Positions 1 to 5,703 of a stretch of 8,785 nucleotides of DNA are shown here, one piece after another; the first letter of the stretch is position 1, and every line of letters starts with the position of its first letter. The stretch is taken from assembly GCA_045588185.1 (NCBI GenBank), contig JAZNDR010000092.1:1-8785 (forward strand), read 5' to 3'. A program made the translations under genes and the position numbers. The notes below the pieces were generated by a model that was not told the origin of the DNA, did not search any database, and was given only the letters and a program-made list of their open reading frames with translations. This stretch comes from Scatosoma sp045588185. Lineage in GTDB: Bacteria > Bacillota > Clostridia > Christensenellales > Borkfalkiaceae.

Positions 1-1058
1 AAATGGGCTATACGCCACAGGACTGCGGGCAGTCTATCGTGGCGGTAGCGGGTAAACGCCCCGAAAAGGGAGTCATATTGCTCCGCGCCGATATGGACGC
101 TTTGCCTATCCAAGAACGCTCGGGCGAGCCGTTTGCTTGTAAAACGGGGAATATGCACGCCTGCGGGCACGATATGCACACCGCAATGTTGCTCGGCGCG
201 GCAAAGCTGTTAAAGGCGCGGGAACAGGAGCTTACTCACGGCGTGAAGCTTCTCTTTCAGCCTGCCGAGGAAATATTAGAGGGCGCGAAAAACGCGCTTA
301 CAAACGGCGTTTTGGAAGCTCCGCCCGTCAAGACTTCGGCAATGCTGCATATTCTTCCCCGCCTGCCCGTAAAGAGCGGTACGGTTATCGTGGCGGGCGC
401 GGGGGTAAGCGCGCCCGCCGCCGATTATTTCAAAGCGGAGATAACGGGCAAGGGCTGTCACGGGGCGTCCCCGCAGAACGGGATAGACGCACTGCTTACC
501 GCCGCGCATGCGGTGCTTGGATTAGAGAATATTCCCGCGCGGGAGATTGCCGCGGGTTCAGCCGTCTTGACGGTGGGGAAATTACAGGCGGGGGACGCGG
601 GCAACGCCGTTGCCGATAAAGCGGTGTTTTCGGGCACCCTCCGTTCGTTTGACGAGGATACCCGCGCGTTTGTGAAAAAGCGGTTGAAAGAGATTATTTC
701 AAACACCGCCAAAGCCTTTCGGGCAAAAGCGAAAACGGTGTTCGAGGGGGGCTGTCCGTCCCTAATCAACGACGAAAACGCGGTCGAGCTTGCCCTACGC
801 GCCCTGCGAGGAGCGTTGGGGGAAAAGGGAGTACTCTCCGCCGAGGATTTTCCCAAGGAAGCGGGGGAAAACGGGGGGTCGGAGGACTTTGCGTATATCA
901 GCCGAGAAACGCCGTCGGTAATGATTGCGCTCGCCGCGGGAAGCGCGGAGGACGGGTATAAATATCCGCTCCACCACCCGAAGATAACTTTTGACGAGAG
1001 CGCGCTTTGCTACGGCGCGGCGGCGTATTCCGCGTTGGCATTGGCTTTTAATCAATGA
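1..1058 (+). CDS. M20D-family amidohydrolase (metal-dependent amidase/carboxypeptidase), 5' end missing
   Basis: The reading frame is open to the left edge and ends at TGA 1056-1058. The ATG at base 3 is probably internal, because M20D proteins normally carry about 40 more residues before the RADMDALP segment. Numbering from that Met, the sequence shows RADMDALPIQE (28-38), CGHDMH (54-59), PAEE (87-90), His116 in LHILP and PLHHP (322-326). By family knowledge Cys54, His56, one of Glu89/90, His116 and a His at 324/325 would hold two metal ions. Residues of about 135-250 match the inserted dimerisation domain, and SEDFAY (293-298) is typical of the C-terminal catalytic part. Members hydrolyse N-acyl amino acids, for example hippurate, N-acetyl-diaminopimelate or auxin conjugates; the substrate here cannot be told. 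No signal peptide is visible in the part present. The next gene faces the other way. Confidence 0.9.
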   Translation, partial: MGYTPQDCGQSIVAVAGKRPEKGVILLRADMDALPIQERSGEPFACKTGNMHACGHDMHTAMLLGAAKLLKAREQELTHGVKLLFQPAEEILEGAKNALTNGVLEAPPVKTSAMLHILPRLPVKSGTVIVAGAGVSAPAADYFKAEITGKGCHGASPQNGIDALLTAAHAVLGLENIPAREIAAGSAVLTVGKLQAGDAGNAVADKAVFSGTLRSFDEDTRAFVKKRLKEIISNTAKAFRAKAKTVFEGGCPSLINDENAVELALRALRGALGEKGVLSAEDFPKEAGENGGSEDFAYISRETPSVMIALAAGSAEDGYKYPLHHPKITFDESALCYGAAAYSALALAFNQ

Positions 1059-1081
1059 AAAATAAAAAACGGATAAAACGA

Positions 1082-1117
1082 TAACCGCCTCGGGGTCTTG
1101 CGACTCCAAGGCGGTTA
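1082..1117 (-). terminator. Strong hairpin ending the minus-strand small-RNA candidate (possibly also the spm transcript)
   Basis: Outer arms TAACCGCCT (1082-1090) and AGGCGGTTA (1109-1117) are perfectly complementary. After one mismatch, GGGGTC (1092-1097) pairs with GACTCC (1102-1107) with one wobble, leaving a 4-base TTGC loop. Read on the minus strand, the stem is followed by TCGTTTTATCCGTTTTTTATTTTT, which works as a somewhat interrupted U-tract. On the plus strand the bases after the stem (CCTATATGATAAGG) have no U-tract, so it is a poor terminator for the amidohydrolase gene. Confidence 0.6.
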
Positions 1118-1179
1118 CCTATATGATAAGGGGGAAAATGATGAGCTGTTTCAGTTCGGTTATCCACAACCGATTTACA
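1082..1179 (-). ncRNA. Candidate small RNA of about 100 nt, antisense to a tiny ORF
   Basis: A promoter at 1213-1185 predicts a start near 1178 and the hairpin at 1117-1082 predicts the end, giving a free-standing transcript of about 97 nt plus tail. Near its 5' end it can fold a 6-bp hairpin (TCGGTT 1156-1161 with AACCGA 1168-1173). The middle looks unpaired and carries UUUUCCCCCUUAU, complementary to a GGGGG ribosome site on the plus strand. It contains no minus-strand ORF worth reporting. Two readings fit. It may be an antisense RNA against the 24-codon plus-strand ORF at 1138-1212, as in type I toxin-antitoxin loci. Or it may be a trans-acting RNA with a C-rich seed, like the known C-rich regulators of Gram-positives. 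I do not recognise a named RNA family. Existence of the RNA is inferred from promoter plus terminator; its role is unknown. Confidence 0.5.
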
Positions 1180-1212
1180 AGTATATTTTATCACGCCGTG
1201 CAAAAAATGTAA
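1138..1212 (+). CDS. Possible 24-residue peptide ORF antisense to the small-RNA candidate
   Basis: AAGGGGG (1128-1134) is followed by two adjacent ATG codons (1138 and 1141); the second is 6 bases from the G-run. The frame runs 24 codons to TAA 1210-1212. The peptide begins MMSCFSSV and ends YHAVQKM. It is mixed aromatic/polar with two cysteine-free halves apart from Cys4, and is not the long hydrophobic helix of holin-like or Fst-like type I toxins. The 5' two-thirds, including the ribosome site, is fully covered by the opposing small-RNA candidate. A plus-strand promoter is doubtful: TTGCGA (1098-1103) with TATGAT (1122-1127) would start transcription too late to include the ribosome site. 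It may be a decayed toxin ORF or chance. Confidence 0.2.
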   Translation: MMSCFSSVIHNRFTSIFYHAVQKM

Positions 1213-1213
1213 A
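1185..1213 (-). promoter_or_regulatory. Sigma-A-like promoter with A/T-rich upstream tract for the small-RNA candidate
   Basis: On the minus strand TTTACA (1213-1208) and TAAAAT (1190-1185) are separated by exactly 17 bases, each matching consensus at five of six positions. Immediately upstream (1214-1252) lie alternating A and T runs resembling an UP element, which would favour strong expression. The predicted start is near 1178. Confidence 0.55.
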
Positions 1214-1262
1214 GGAAAATTTTGAAAATTTTTTAAAATTTTTAAAAGTATACCGTTCTTGC

Positions 1263-1289
1263 AAAAAATGTTATTTTACAACATTTTTT
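1263..1289 (-). terminator. A/T-only hairpin directly after spmB
   Basis: AAAAAATGTT (1263-1272) and AACATTTTTT (1280-1289) form a perfect 10-bp inverted repeat around a 7-base loop. It begins within the spmB stop codon, and on the minus strand the 3' arm itself ends in six T. The stem has almost no G/C, so it would be a weak terminator; stabilising the 3' end of the spm message is an alternative role. The strong hairpin at 1082-1117 could act as back-up. Confidence 0.4.
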
Positions 1290-1804
1290 CACATAATTCG
1301 GCAAAGCGCGCAACAGAGCAAAAGCGACAGAAAATACGAAAGCAGGGAAATGACGAGCGCAAGAGTCAGCCGTTTTCTTTTTATACCCGCGAAGTAGACC
1401 GCGCCGATATAAAAAATCGTTTCCGACGAACCGTACGCCACGCACGCGCAACGAGCGATATAGCTATCCACGCCGTAGCGGTTTAGTATCTCCGAAAGCA
1501 CGGCAATCGACCCGCTTCCTGAAAGGGGCTTTACGAACACGAGCGGGGCGATTTCCTCCGGCACGCCGAAAAAGGAGAATACGGGCGAAAGCCATTCCGT
1601 CATTTTCCTTTCCAAGCCACTGACTTGCAACAAGAGCGAAAGCATCGTAACGGAAGCGATATAGGGGAAAATGGAAGTAATCAGCGGAATCGCGCCTTTC
1701 ATACCCGCCGTGAAGCTGTCGTACACGCGCACTTTTTTAAAGAGTGCGAAGATAAAAGAGGCGAGGAAAATAGCGGGTACGAGCAGGGCAAGAAAGTAAT
1801 TCAT
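1289..1804 (-). CDS. spmB: Spore maturation protein B
   Basis: The product of 171 residues is close to the roughly 178 residues of Bacillus subtilis SpmB. It is an integral membrane protein of the nucleoside-recognition/gate domain family. It shows an N-terminal membrane helix (about 3-22) followed by KKVRVYDSF, then the family-typical GVPEEIAPL (80-88), KPLSGSGS (92-99) and GSSETIFYIGAVYF (125-138), and a hydrophobic C-terminal helix (about 147-168). In B. subtilis SpmA and SpmB are needed for full dehydration of the spore core and heat resistance; the transported or sensed species is unknown. The ATG (1804-1802) overlaps the spmA stop in ATGA, so translation is probably coupled. A G-rich stretch (AGGGGG, 1820-1815) lies 10 bases upstream. 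Transcription presumably comes from the spmA promoter. Confidence 0.93.
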   Translation of the reverse strand: MNYFLALLVPAIFLASFIFALFKKVRVYDSFTAGMKGAIPLITSIFPYIASVTMLSLLLQVSGLERKMTEWLSPVFSFFGVPEEIAPLVFVKPLSGSGSIAVLSEILNRYGVDSYIARCACVAYGSSETIFYIGAVYFAGIKRKRLTLALVISLLSYFLSLLLCCALCRIM

Positions 1805-2403
1805 CGCGCACCTGCCCCCTGCTTTTGAAAGAAAGCGTCTACTTTTTTGGTGTGTTTGGGGGGAATAAGGAGTCTGGTCAAGATAACGCCTATTGCCGTC
1901 GAAAACGCGGTGGTGATAAGGGTAGGGATAAGAATATCCGCAGGCGAGGCGCTGCCGAGTGCGACGCGCACGCCGATGATAGACGTGGGGATAAGCTGAA
2001 TGGAAGTGGCGTTTAACACGAAGAGCATAGAGGAAGCATATTCCGCCTCGTCCGATTTATCTAAAAGCTGTGCGGCGCGAATGCCGTACGGAGTCGCCGC
2101 ACCCGAAATGCCGAGCAAGTTCACCGACAAATTCATACACACGCTATCGAGCGTTTCCTTGTCGTCCGTTTTAAAGAGTTTACGGGCAAGCGGTTTGAGG
2201 ATTTTGGAAACGCCGTGGGAAAGTCCGCTGTCTTCCCACACGCGCATAAGACCGAGCCAAACGGAGTAAGTTGCGAGGAGGGACACGCAAAGGGACGCGC
2301 TTTTGGACGCGCCGAGCAGGAGGGTAGAAAGAAAGGTATCGGGCGAGAGGACGAGCAGTATCGCCGTAGCCAAAATAAAAACGGTAGCAAAAAGAGGGTT
2401 CAT
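1801..2403 (-). CDS. spmA: Spore maturation protein A
   Basis: The 200-residue membrane protein matches the family length of about 196. Visible hallmarks are a hydrophobic N-terminal segment (4-20), WLGLMRVWEDSGL (49-61), a cytosolic-looking KPLARKLFKTDDKE stretch, and NLSVNLLGISGAATPYGIRA (91-110), whose AATP-G core is diagnostic. NATSIQLIPTSII (131-143) and a further hydrophobic segment (about 157-180) follow. It pairs with SpmB in spore core dehydration, probably in the mother-cell-derived membrane. The stop overlaps the spmB start by 4 bases. The dacB gene that precedes spmA in Bacillus is absent. The ATG at 2403 has no recognisable ribosome site: the nearest G-run (GGGG) is 14 bases away. 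It sits only six bases after a sigma-E-like -10, so the message may be almost leaderless. A TTG at codon 11 is the only near alternative start and has no better site. Confidence 0.93.
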   Translation of the reverse strand: MNPLFATVFILATAILLVLSPDTFLSTLLLGASKSASLCVSLLATYSVWLGLMRVWEDSGLSHGVSKILKPLARKLFKTDDKETLDSVCMNLSVNLLGISGAATPYGIRAAQLLDKSDEAEYASSMLFVLNATSIQLIPTSIIGVRVALGSASPADILIPTLITTAFSTAIGVILTRLLIPPKHTKKVDAFFQKQGAGAR

Positions 2404-2409
2404 AGCATA

Positions 2410-2438
2410 AATATATGCCCCAAGCCGTTTGAAAATGC
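2410..2438 (-). promoter_or_regulatory. Sigma-E-like sporulation promoter for spmAB
   Basis: On the minus strand GCATTTT (2438-2432) and CATATATT (2417-2410) are separated by 14 bases. The Bacillus sigma-E consensus is roughly KMATATT, 13-15 bases, CATACAHT, so the match is 6 of 7 and 7 of 8. No comparable sigma-A pair was found here. The expected start falls at or within a base or two of the spmA ATG. Confidence 0.5.
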
Positions 2439-2458
2439 CGTATTTTGGCGTAATTCAT

Positions 2459-2487
2459 TTTACTTTTCTTTCAAAAAGGTGTATAAT
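2459..2487 (+). promoter_or_regulatory. Strong sigma-A-like promoter for metG
   Basis: TTTACT (2459-2464) and a perfect TATAAT (2482-2487) are separated by 17 bases. The predicted start is near 2494, giving a leader of about 210 nt before metG. The leader opens with a small hairpin, CTTGATT (2500-2506) with AATCAAG (2510-2516). It contains the repeat-like element at 2519-2669. Confidence 0.6.
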
Positions 2488-2518
2488 ACAAAGGTAAAGC
2501 TTGATTGAAAATCAAGTA

Positions 2519-2669
2519 AATGCAAAATGCAGAATGCAAAATTGTGGGCGGGTGCGCCCCGCGACGGAGCCTTTCTATCTTTCCGCGAGGCTTAGGATAA
2601 ACGGTTTCGTTTCCGATAAGGGGACAATCTCCCTTGACCCCTAACTATAAATTTTCCGCACTCTGCATT
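2519..2669. repeat. Heptamer-edged, inverted-repeat-bounded element in the metG leader
   Basis: The left edge is three tandem heptamers (AATGCAA, AATGCAG, AATGCAA at 2519-2539) running into AATTGTGG. Bases 2526-2543 (AATGCAGAATGCAAAATT) are the inverted complement of 2650-2669, apart from one substitution and a 2-base insertion. The interior has a GGGCG/CGCCC hairpin near 2547-2560 and two alternative pairings, AAGGG 2618-2622 with CCCTT 2631-2635, or AGGGG 2619-2623 with CCCCT 2638-2642. The same left edge recurs after metG at 4675-4696. No protein is encoded. It resembles a small non-autonomous mobile or dispersed intergenic repeat. The apparent metG promoter lies outside it, so the element would be transcribed as leader. 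Confidence 0.5.
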
Positions 2670-2703
2670 GATATCTACCTCACATAATAAAAGGAGCAGT
2701 CAA

Positions 2704-4668
2704 ATGGCAAAGAAACCTTATTATATCACGACGGCGATCGCGTACACCTCGGGAAAACCGCATATCGGCAACACCTACGAGGCAGTGCTTGCGGACGCTA
2801 TCGCGCGTTTTAAACGCAAACAGGGCTTCGACGTATTCTTCCAAACGGGTACGGACGAACACGGTCAAAAAATTCAGGAAAAAGCGCAAAATGCAGGCGT
2901 TACGCCCCAACAGTTCGTGGATAAAGTCGCGGGCGAAATTAAGGGGATTTGGGATTTAGTAGGCACTTCGTACGATAAATTTATGCGCACGACGGACAGC
3001 GACCACGTAAAGCAGGTATCGAAAATTTTTAAGAAATTCTACGACCAAGGGGATATTTATAAGGGCTATTACGAGGGTATGTACTGCACTCCCTGCGAAT
3101 CGTTTTGGACGGAAAGTCAGCTTGTAGACGGCAAATGCCCCGACTGCGGCAGAGAAGTCAAGCCCGCGAAAGAGGAAGCGTATTTCTTTAAAATGGGCAA
3201 ATATGCCGATCGCTTAATCGAACATATCAACACCCACCCCGAGTTCATTCAGCCCGTTTCGAGAAAGAACGAGATGATGAATAACTTTTTATTGAAAGGC
3301 TTACAGGACCTGTGCGTGTCGCGGACTTCGTTCACTTGGGGCGTGCCCGTGGAATTTGATAGCCGCCACGTCGTATACGTATGGCTGGACGCGCTGACGA
3401 ACTATATCACGGGTATCGGCTTTGACGCGGACGGCAATCACGGCGAAAATTACAAAAAATACTGGCCCGCGGATTTGCACTTAATCGGCAAAGATATTCT
3501 GCGTTTCCACACCATTTACTGGCCCATTTTCTTAATGGCGCTCGGCGAACCCCTGCCCAAGCAGGTGTTCGGGCATCCTTGGCTTTTGATGGGCGACGGG
3601 AAAATGAGTAAATCGAAAGGCAACGTCATTTACGCCGACGATCTTGCCCGCCTTTTCGGCGTGGACGCGGTGCGTTATTTCGTGCTCCACGAAATGCCGT
3701 TCGATAACGACGGGCAAATCACTTGGGAACTGGTGGCGGAACGCTTCAACACCGACCTTGCGAATATTCTTGGAAACCTCGTCAGCAGAACGGTGGCAAT
3801 GATAGATAAATACTTTGGCGGTACGGTGGTCAAATCGTTGCCTGCCAACGAACAAGACCCCGATGCGGAATTCAAAGCAACGGTTGCGGGCGTAGCGAAT
3901 AAGGTCGTGGCGAAAGCGGACGAACTGCGTATCGCGGACGCAATCAGTGAAATTTTCACGCTGTTTAGAAGAGCGAACAAATACATTGACGAAACGATGC
4001 CTTGGGCGCTTGCCAAGGACGAGAGCAAGAAAGCGCGTTTAAACGACGTTTTATATAACCTTGCCGAGGCAATCCAAATCGGCGCGTCCCTGCTCGATAG
4101 CTTTATGCCCGAAACGAGCGCGAAAATCTTTACGGCGTTTAACGGAGTAAGCAGAGAACTGGAAGCTTGCAAAGTATTCGGCGCAAGAGAGAGCGTAACG
4201 GTAACGGCGATCCCGCCCCTGTTCGCGCGTATTGATTTTAAGCTGTTACAGCCGGAAATAGACAAAATCGTAGCGGCGCAAATCGCGGAAGCGAACGCGG
4301 CGAACGCGCCCGTGAAAGAAGAAAAAAAGGAAGAGAAAGTACCCGAAATCAGCTTTGACGATTTCGTAAAAGTACAGCTCCGCGTGGGCGAGATTATCGC
4401 TTGCGAGGCAGTACCCAAATCCTCGAAGCTGCTTCACGAAACGGTAAAATTCGGCGACGAAGTGCGTTCTATCGTGTCGGGTATTGCGAAGCATTACAAG
4501 CCCGAGGAAATGGTAGGCAAAAAGGTAGTGTTCGTAACCAACCTCGCACCGAGAAAGGTATGCGGTATTATGTCCGAGGGCATGATCCTCGCCGCCGAGG
4601 ACGAACAGGGCAACCTGTCGTTAATCGTACCCGATAAGGATATCGCAAGCGGCGCAAACCTGGGCTAA
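2704..4668 (+). CDS. metG: Methionyl-tRNA synthetase with C-terminal tRNA-binding domain
   Basis: This class Ia synthetase charges tRNA-Met with methionine in the cytoplasm using ATP. The start is ATG 2704, 7 bases after a clear AAGGAG (2691-2696); an in-frame TTG at 2668 would place that ribosome site inside the gene. The product has 654 residues, usual for the form with an added tRNA-binding domain. Visible features are the nucleotide-binding HIGN (20-23), a zinc knuckle with Cys128, Cys131, Cys145 and Cys148 inserted in the connective region, VWLDALTNY (227-234), the KMSKS loop (300-304), and a helical anticodon-binding region (about 350-510). A Lys/Glu-rich linker (about 536-546) then leads to the EMAP/Trbp111-type domain (about 548-654, FDDFVKVQLRVGEI). 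No T-box or S-adenosylmethionine riboswitch motifs were found in the leader. Nothing is missing or broken. Confidence 0.97.
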   Translation: MAKKPYYITTAIAYTSGKPHIGNTYEAVLADAIARFKRKQGFDVFFQTGTDEHGQKIQEKAQNAGVTPQQFVDKVAGEIKGIWDLVGTSYDKFMRTTDSDHVKQVSKIFKKFYDQGDIYKGYYEGMYCTPCESFWTESQLVDGKCPDCGREVKPAKEEAYFFKMGKYADRLIEHINTHPEFIQPVSRKNEMMNNFLLKGLQDLCVSRTSFTWGVPVEFDSRHVVYVWLDALTNYITGIGFDADGNHGENYKKYWPADLHLIGKDILRFHTIYWPIFLMALGEPLPKQVFGHPWLLMGDGKMSKSKGNVIYADDLARLFGVDAVRYFVLHEMPFDNDGQITWELVAERFNTDLANILGNLVSRTVAMIDKYFGGTVVKSLPANEQDPDAEFKATVAGVANKVVAKADELRIADAISEIFTLFRRANKYIDETMPWALAKDESKKARLNDVLYNLAEAIQIGASLLDSFMPETSAKIFTAFNGVSRELEACKVFGARESVTVTAIPPLFARIDFKLLQPEIDKIVAAQIAEANAANAPVKEEKKEEKVPEISFDDFVKVQLRVGEIIACEAVPKSSKLLHETVKFGDEVRSIVSGIAKHYKPEEMVGKKVVFVTNLAPRKVCGIMSEGMILAAEDEQGNLSLIVPDKDIASGANLG

Positions 4669-4674
4669 ATTATA

Positions 4675-4871
4675 AATGCAAAATGCAAAATTGTGGAAAG
4701 ATAAGAAGTCAAGAAACTTAGTTTCTTGTCAGGGGTGCGGGGGCGGAGCCTTTGCGCCTCGACGGCAGTCGCGCCCGCAGGGCGTTACAGCCCTCTTTAA
4801 AGCAAAACGCAGTTTTGCGCTATCCACCGCGTGAGCGGTCAATCGCTATGGCTAACGGCGATTTGCATTTT
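4675..4871. repeat. Second heptamer-edged structured element, between metG and tatD
   Basis: Two tandem AATGCAA heptamers (4675-4688) run into AATTGTGG (4689-4696), the same edge as the element in the metG leader but with one heptamer fewer. The outer ends AAAATGCAAA (4680-4689) and TTTGCATTTT (4862-4871) are perfect inverted complements. The interior is a string of hairpins: CAAGAAAC/GTTTCTTG (4710-4728), CGCCC/GGGCG (4772-4784), GCAAAAC/GTTTTGC (4802-4818), ACCGC/GCGGT (4826-4839) and AATCGC/GCGATT (4841-4863). Three of them have 3-base loops. Apart from the edge and a short GGAGCCTTT, the interior differs from the first copy. No ORF of note is present. Confidence 0.5.
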
Positions 4872-4897
4872 TGTAAACTTATTTATACGGAGCAATT

Positions 4898-5686
4898 ATG
4901 TTCATAGACGTGCATTGCCATCTCACGGGCGACGAATACGACGGGCTCGGCGGGGTGGAAGCGGTGATAAAACGCGCCGAGGAAAACGGCGTTGGGAAAA
5001 TTATTTGTTCGGGCTTCGACCTCGACTCTTCCCGCGTTTCCGCAACTCTTTGCGACCGCTTTGACAATCTGTATTTTTGCGCGGGCTTTCATCCGAGTGA
5101 ATTGCATAAATACCGCGAGGGCGACTTAAACGAAATTGCCAAGCTTTTAAGCCACCCCAAATGCGTTGCGGTGGGCGAAATCGGGCTCGATTATCATTTC
5201 GACGACAATCCCCCCAAGGAAATGCAAAAAGACCTGTTTATCCGTCAGTTACAATTAGCGGACGAGGCGGGGTTGCCTATCGTTTTGCACAGCCGTGATT
5301 CGGCGCAGGACACCGTCGAAATTTTAGAAGCGCATACCTCGTTATTGAAAAGGAGCGGCGTTATGCACTGCTATTCGTACTCGCCCGAAATGGCGGAACG
5401 GTTTTTAAAGCTCGGACTGTATTTTTCCTTTGGCGGAACTTCGACCTTTAAAAATGCGAAAAAGGTATGGGATAGCGTTCAACGCATACCTGCCCCCCGC
5501 ATTTTATCGGAAACCGATTGCCCGTATTTAACGCCCGTGCCGTTTAGGGGGACTTTCCCTAACGAACCGAAGAATATTCCGTTTATTACGGCGCGCCTTG
5601 CCGAGCTTCGGGGCGAGGCGGAAGAAACGCTGAAAAAGCAAATTTACGAAAACGCAAAGACTTTATTTTTTAAACTGAACGCATAA
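4898..5686 (+). CDS. tatD: TatD-family metal-dependent DNase/hydrolase
   Basis: The 262-residue protein is a complete TatD-type amidohydrolase-fold (TIM barrel) enzyme. The metal-binding set is all present: His6 and His8 in VHCHL, Glu94 in AVGEIGLDYH (91-100), His131 in VLHSRD, His157 in MHCYS and Asp207 in ETDCPYL. GFHP (63-66) and the C-terminal NEP-N-P segment (222-228) are also typical. Family members are cytosolic 3'-5' exonucleases or D-aminoacyl-tRNA deacylase-like hydrolases; the exact substrate is not decided by sequence. The ATG is preceded by GGAG (4889-4892) with 5 bases between. It lies 229 bases after metG, with the repeat element in the gap, and 17 bases before the radical SAM gene, with which it is surely co-transcribed. 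The metG-tatD-rsmA neighbourhood is widespread in Firmicutes. Confidence 0.94.
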   Translation: MFIDVHCHLTGDEYDGLGGVEAVIKRAEENGVGKIICSGFDLDSSRVSATLCDRFDNLYFCAGFHPSELHKYREGDLNEIAKLLSHPKCVAVGEIGLDYHFDDNPPKEMQKDLFIRQLQLADEAGLPIVLHSRDSAQDTVEILEAHTSLLKRSGVMHCYSYSPEMAERFLKLGLYFSFGGTSTFKNAKKVWDSVQRIPAPRILSETDCPYLTPVPFRGTFPNEPKNIPFITARLAELRGEAEETLKKQIYENAKTLFFKLNA

Positions 5687-5703
5687 AAAGCAGGACGAAA
5701 ATT

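Noticed and set aside
1098..1397. 99-codon plus-strand ORF
   Set aside because: It crosses the hairpin, the small-RNA promoter and the 3' end of spmB, has no family-like motifs, and is mostly Lys/Phe from A/T-rich DNA.
2494..2703. T-box or SAM riboswitch in the long metG leader
   Set aside because: No T-box core (AGGGTGGNACCGCG-like) or anti-terminator, no SAM-riboswitch core, and no U-tract terminator before metG. The length is explained by the repeat-like element.
2668..2703. Earlier TTG start for metG
   Set aside because: It would put the AAGGAG ribosome site inside the coding region. The family begins at the MAKKPYYITT segment.
3675..4418. 247-codon minus-strand ORF within metG
   Set aside because: It is antisense to the conserved metG frame; the Ser/Ala/Leu-rich product mirrors the codon bias of metG and has no recognisable domain.
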